Of a stretch of 8,018 bases of DNA, positions 6,415 to 8,018 are shown piece by piece. The DNA is taken from the NCBI GenBank assembly GCA_902795845.1, contig CADBMU010000065.1:1-8018 (forward strand), in the 5' to 3' direction. Position 1 is the stretch's first letter. Every line of letters begins with the position of its first letter. Made by a program: the position numbers and the translations under genes. Source of the DNA: an uncultured Erysipelotrichaceae bacterium. GTDB taxonomy: Bacteria; Bacillota_I; Bacilli_A; RF39; UBA660. The notes below the pieces were generated by a model. The model ran no database searches. It saw only the letters and a program-made list of their open reading frames with translations, and was not told where the DNA came from.

Positions 6415-7362
6415 TTATCTCTCATGTTTTTTTAAAGGTTTTATTACTAAATTACAACCTAGTTCTTGAAACTCTTCAATGTTATAATCACTTTCTATAG
6501 AATAATTTTCTAGCTTATCTTTAATATTAAGTTTTTGAAAATTAATCATAGCATTTTTAACTTCATTAGCATTAAATTCTTGAAGATATAAACCATAACA
6601 ATATTTCATCAAATTATTATCGGTCATTTCACAATAACCATTTTCTAACATTTGTTTTGCAAATTGTTCTAGTTCAGAATTATTTTTCATAAAATATCCT
6701 GCCATTGGTGAAGTAGTAATTCCATTATTTATATGACTATCTAAATAACGTGATTCAACACAATTTTTTAGAAGGAAAAATTGGCTATAAGTACAATCTA
6801 TTATATATTTCTTAGTTAATACTTTATCATTATCTTTTATAGGTATTTCGACCGTACCAAAAGCATGTATTCCTCCTGTTTTATCAAATAAGTTTGCTAT
6901 ATTGCTATATGTTACTTTTAGTCCTAATTTTTCTAAAGGATAAATACTTGAAAATTGTGAAAAACCACAAGTACCTGTTAAATCACAATTATTTAAATTA
7001 TCTGTATCACATAATATTTTTAAATTTTCTCTTGTGTTGTTAACCGTCCATTTAATTAAATTGTCAGCTTCTTCTTTTGTATAAAATTGCTTATTTTCTA
7101 ACCCAGATAACATTTCATTATTTAAATTATGTTCTTTTGTTTCATATTCTTCACTAAAGATAATTTCAAAATTAGAATTTAATGTTGGTATATCATAATG
7201 CTTTTTAGTTAACATTTCTAGTTTATATTTATACATATACATTTTATTATAAGCATCTTCTAATTCTTTTTTTACATCTTTTCCCATGTAATAGTTTTTT
7301 TCTAAAATATTAATCATTTGACATATTCTAGCATATTTAATTTCTAAATGTTTTTGTTTCAT
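6415..7362 (-). CDS. Uncharacterised protein, possible papain/transglutaminase-fold cysteine enzyme
   Basis: I do not recognise this family. The protein has 315 residues with no signal peptide or membrane segment, so it is probably cytoplasmic. The N-terminal 60 residues are helical and Lys/Tyr/Met-rich (possible coiled coil). The middle holds a block resembling a papain- or transglutaminase-like core: TGTCGFSQF with Cys132, then GIHAFGTVEI with His166, then a strand KKYIIDCTYSQF with Asp189. The Cys-to-His gap of 34 and His-to-Asp gap of 23 suit that fold, but the triad is inferred from pattern only. Nine cysteines are present, including 118, 126 and 132. It has its own sigma-A-like promoter and a Shine-Dalgarno AGGTG 5 nt from ATG. 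It ends 55 nt before the sigG start codon, so its message would run into the sigG leader hairpin. It could be a spore, phage-related or effector-like protein; I cannot tell which. Confidence 0.8.
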   Translation of the reverse strand: MKQKHLEIKYARICQMINILEKNYYMGKDVKKELEDAYNKMYMYKYKLEMLTKKHYDIPTLNSNFEIIFSEEYETKEHNLNNEMLSGLENKQFYTKEEADNLIKWTVNNTRENLKILCDTDNLNNCDLTGTCGFSQFSSIYPLEKLGLKVTYSNIANLFDKTGGIHAFGTVEIPIKDNDKVLTKKYIIDCTYSQFFLLKNCVESRYLDSHINNGITTSPMAGYFMKNNSELEQFAKQMLENGYCEMTDNNLMKYCYGLYLQEFNANEVKNAMINFQKLNIKDKLENYSIESDYNIEEFQELGCNLVIKPLKKHER

Positions 7363-7386
7363 ACAATCACCTATCTATATAATAAT

Positions 7387-7415
7387 ATTATATAAATTTT
7401 AACAATAACATTCAA
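7387..7415 (-). promoter_or_regulatory. Sigma-A-like promoter of the uncharacterised gene
   Basis: Minus-strand TTGAAT (7410-7415), 17-nt spacer, TATAAT (7387-7392). The predicted start near 7380 gives an 18-nt leader carrying AGGTG before ATG 7362. The -10 box is perfect; the -35 matches TTGA only, and the region is AT-rich, so chance contributes. Confidence 0.65.
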
Positions 7416-7435
7416 TTAAAATAATTTAATTAATG
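7409..7435 (-). terminator. Weak AT-only hairpin after the phage-like gene
   Basis: AATTAAA (7414-7420) pairs with TTTAATT (7425-7431) around ATAA; outer CATT (7409-7412) pairs with AATG (7432-7435) past a one-base bulge. It lies 10 nt after the stop of the tail-like gene. There is almost no G-C and no proper U-tract, and it overlaps the next promoter's -35, so function is doubtful. Confidence 0.25.
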
Positions 7436-7444
7436 TAAACCTAA

Positions 7445-8018
7445 TTATGCAGTTCTTTTATACATATATACTACTGTATATGGATTTTGAACACTGAATT
7501 CTTTACTAGATCCTGTACTTCCAGTTGTTCCAGCTGTTCCTTTAAAAGAACTTGATACACTTCCCTTTGCTGTAACTGTATGTGAGTGACTAGAATTTTG
7601 ACTCATACTTCCAGTATTTCCAGAAACGGTATGACTATGTAATCCTTGTTCATCAACTGTCATTCTACCATAATAATTATTTTGATTTATTCTATAAGCA
7701 ACAATAGTAAAGTTAACACCAGTAGATTGTGTAGTTCCCTCATTCATTGAAATACCATAACTGTGCCCAGCTGGTCCAGTTAAATTATGAGTATGAGATC
7801 CTCCATTAGAAGTAGTGGCACTAAAATAATGAGTATGGTCTGTATTAGTTGATGAAGTTGATACTGAACTTCCAGTAAATGTTGATGACACACTACCAGC
7901 TGGAGTAAAAGAATGACTATGACTCGGTAAGTTATCTGTTGTTAAAGTTACTGTTTTGCTTCCACCTGTATCATTTACTTTATTAGTATTTTCTTTGTAT
8001 CCTACTAAAGTTGTATCA
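7445..8018 (-). CDS. Phage tail-collar/tail-fibre-like protein, C-terminal part (5' end outside window)
   Basis: The frame is open to the window edge, so only the last 190 residues are seen; internal GTG codons such as the one at 7891 are not the start. The fragment shows the features of phage tail-collar or microcystin-dependent-type proteins: a strand GGSKTVTLTTDNLPSHSHSF near its start, Gly/Ser/Thr-rich sequence, and the ending PYTVVYMYKRTA, very like the terminal VVYxWKRTA of many Firmicutes phage baseplate and receptor-binding proteins. Five His-x-His pairs (33/35, 61/63, 75/77, 127/129, 144/146) could bind metal along a trimer axis, as His residues do in T4 gp12. Two similar segments, GSVSSTFTG (41-49) and GSVSSSFKG (152-160), suggest a repeated unit. 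Role inferred: virion receptor binding, or a cell-surface protein derived from one. No other phage gene is visible, so a prophage is neither shown nor excluded. Confidence 0.8.
   Translation of the reverse strand, partial: DTTLVGYKENTNKVNDTGGSKTVTLTTDNLPSHSHSFTPAGSVSSTFTGSSVSTSSTNTDHTHYFSATTSNGGSHTHNLTGPAGHSYGISMNEGTTQSTGVNFTIVAYRINQNNYYGRMTVDEQGLHSHTVSGNTGSMSQNSSHSHTVTAKGSVSSSFKGTAGTTGSTGSSKEFSVQNPYTVVYMYKRTA

Noticed and set aside
7445..7891. Complete small gene starting with GTG at 7891
   Set aside because: The frame stays open to the window edge and the preceding residues carry the tail-collar strand and first His-x-His motif, so this GTG is an internal Val codon.

Overview
This window reads as chromosomal DNA from a very AT-rich, endospore-forming relative of the Bacilli, Erysipelotrichia or Clostridia (Firmicutes). 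A clear forespore sigma factor (SigG) shows sporulation. The low GC, Shine-Dalgarno-led genes, TTGACA/TATAAT-type promoters and TGG codons for Trp fit that group and argue against a UGA-reading mycoplasma. All genes lie on the minus strand, so transcription runs from high to low coordinates. There is no rRNA, tRNA, CRISPR array, integrase or transposase that I can see.

Layout in transcription order. At the right edge (7445-8018) is the C-terminal part of a phage tail-collar or tail-fibre-like protein rich in His-x-His motifs; its start lies outside the window. Next is a gene of unknown function (6415-7362) with its own sigma-A-like promoter; its Cys...His...Asp pattern suggests a papain/transglutaminase-type fold. 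Then comes sigG (true start at 6359), followed 88 bp later by a DeoD-type purine nucleoside phosphorylase (4745-5494). A strong intrinsic terminator closes that unit.

The last unit is a drug-efflux-type operon: a MarR-family repressor (4164-4619), then two ABC exporter half-transporters (2414-4171 and 79-2421). The three genes overlap by 8 nt at each junction. They are driven by a near-perfect sigma-A promoter with an 18-bp palindromic operator just downstream of the expected start point. The two half-transporters form an asymmetric heterodimer. The first has a degenerate nucleotide site (Asp for the catalytic Glu, Gln for the switch His). The second has the intact catalytic residues and carries a large extracellular insertion that appears to be built of repeated units.

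The most interesting region is the sigG leader (6360-6410). A 15-bp hairpin buries the sigG ribosome binding site in any transcript arriving from upstream. A sequence matching the sigma-G promoter consensus is nested inside the same hairpin, placed so that its own transcript would lose the 5' arm and carry a free ribosome binding site. This would translate sigG only when it is transcribed from its dedicated, autoregulated promoter.
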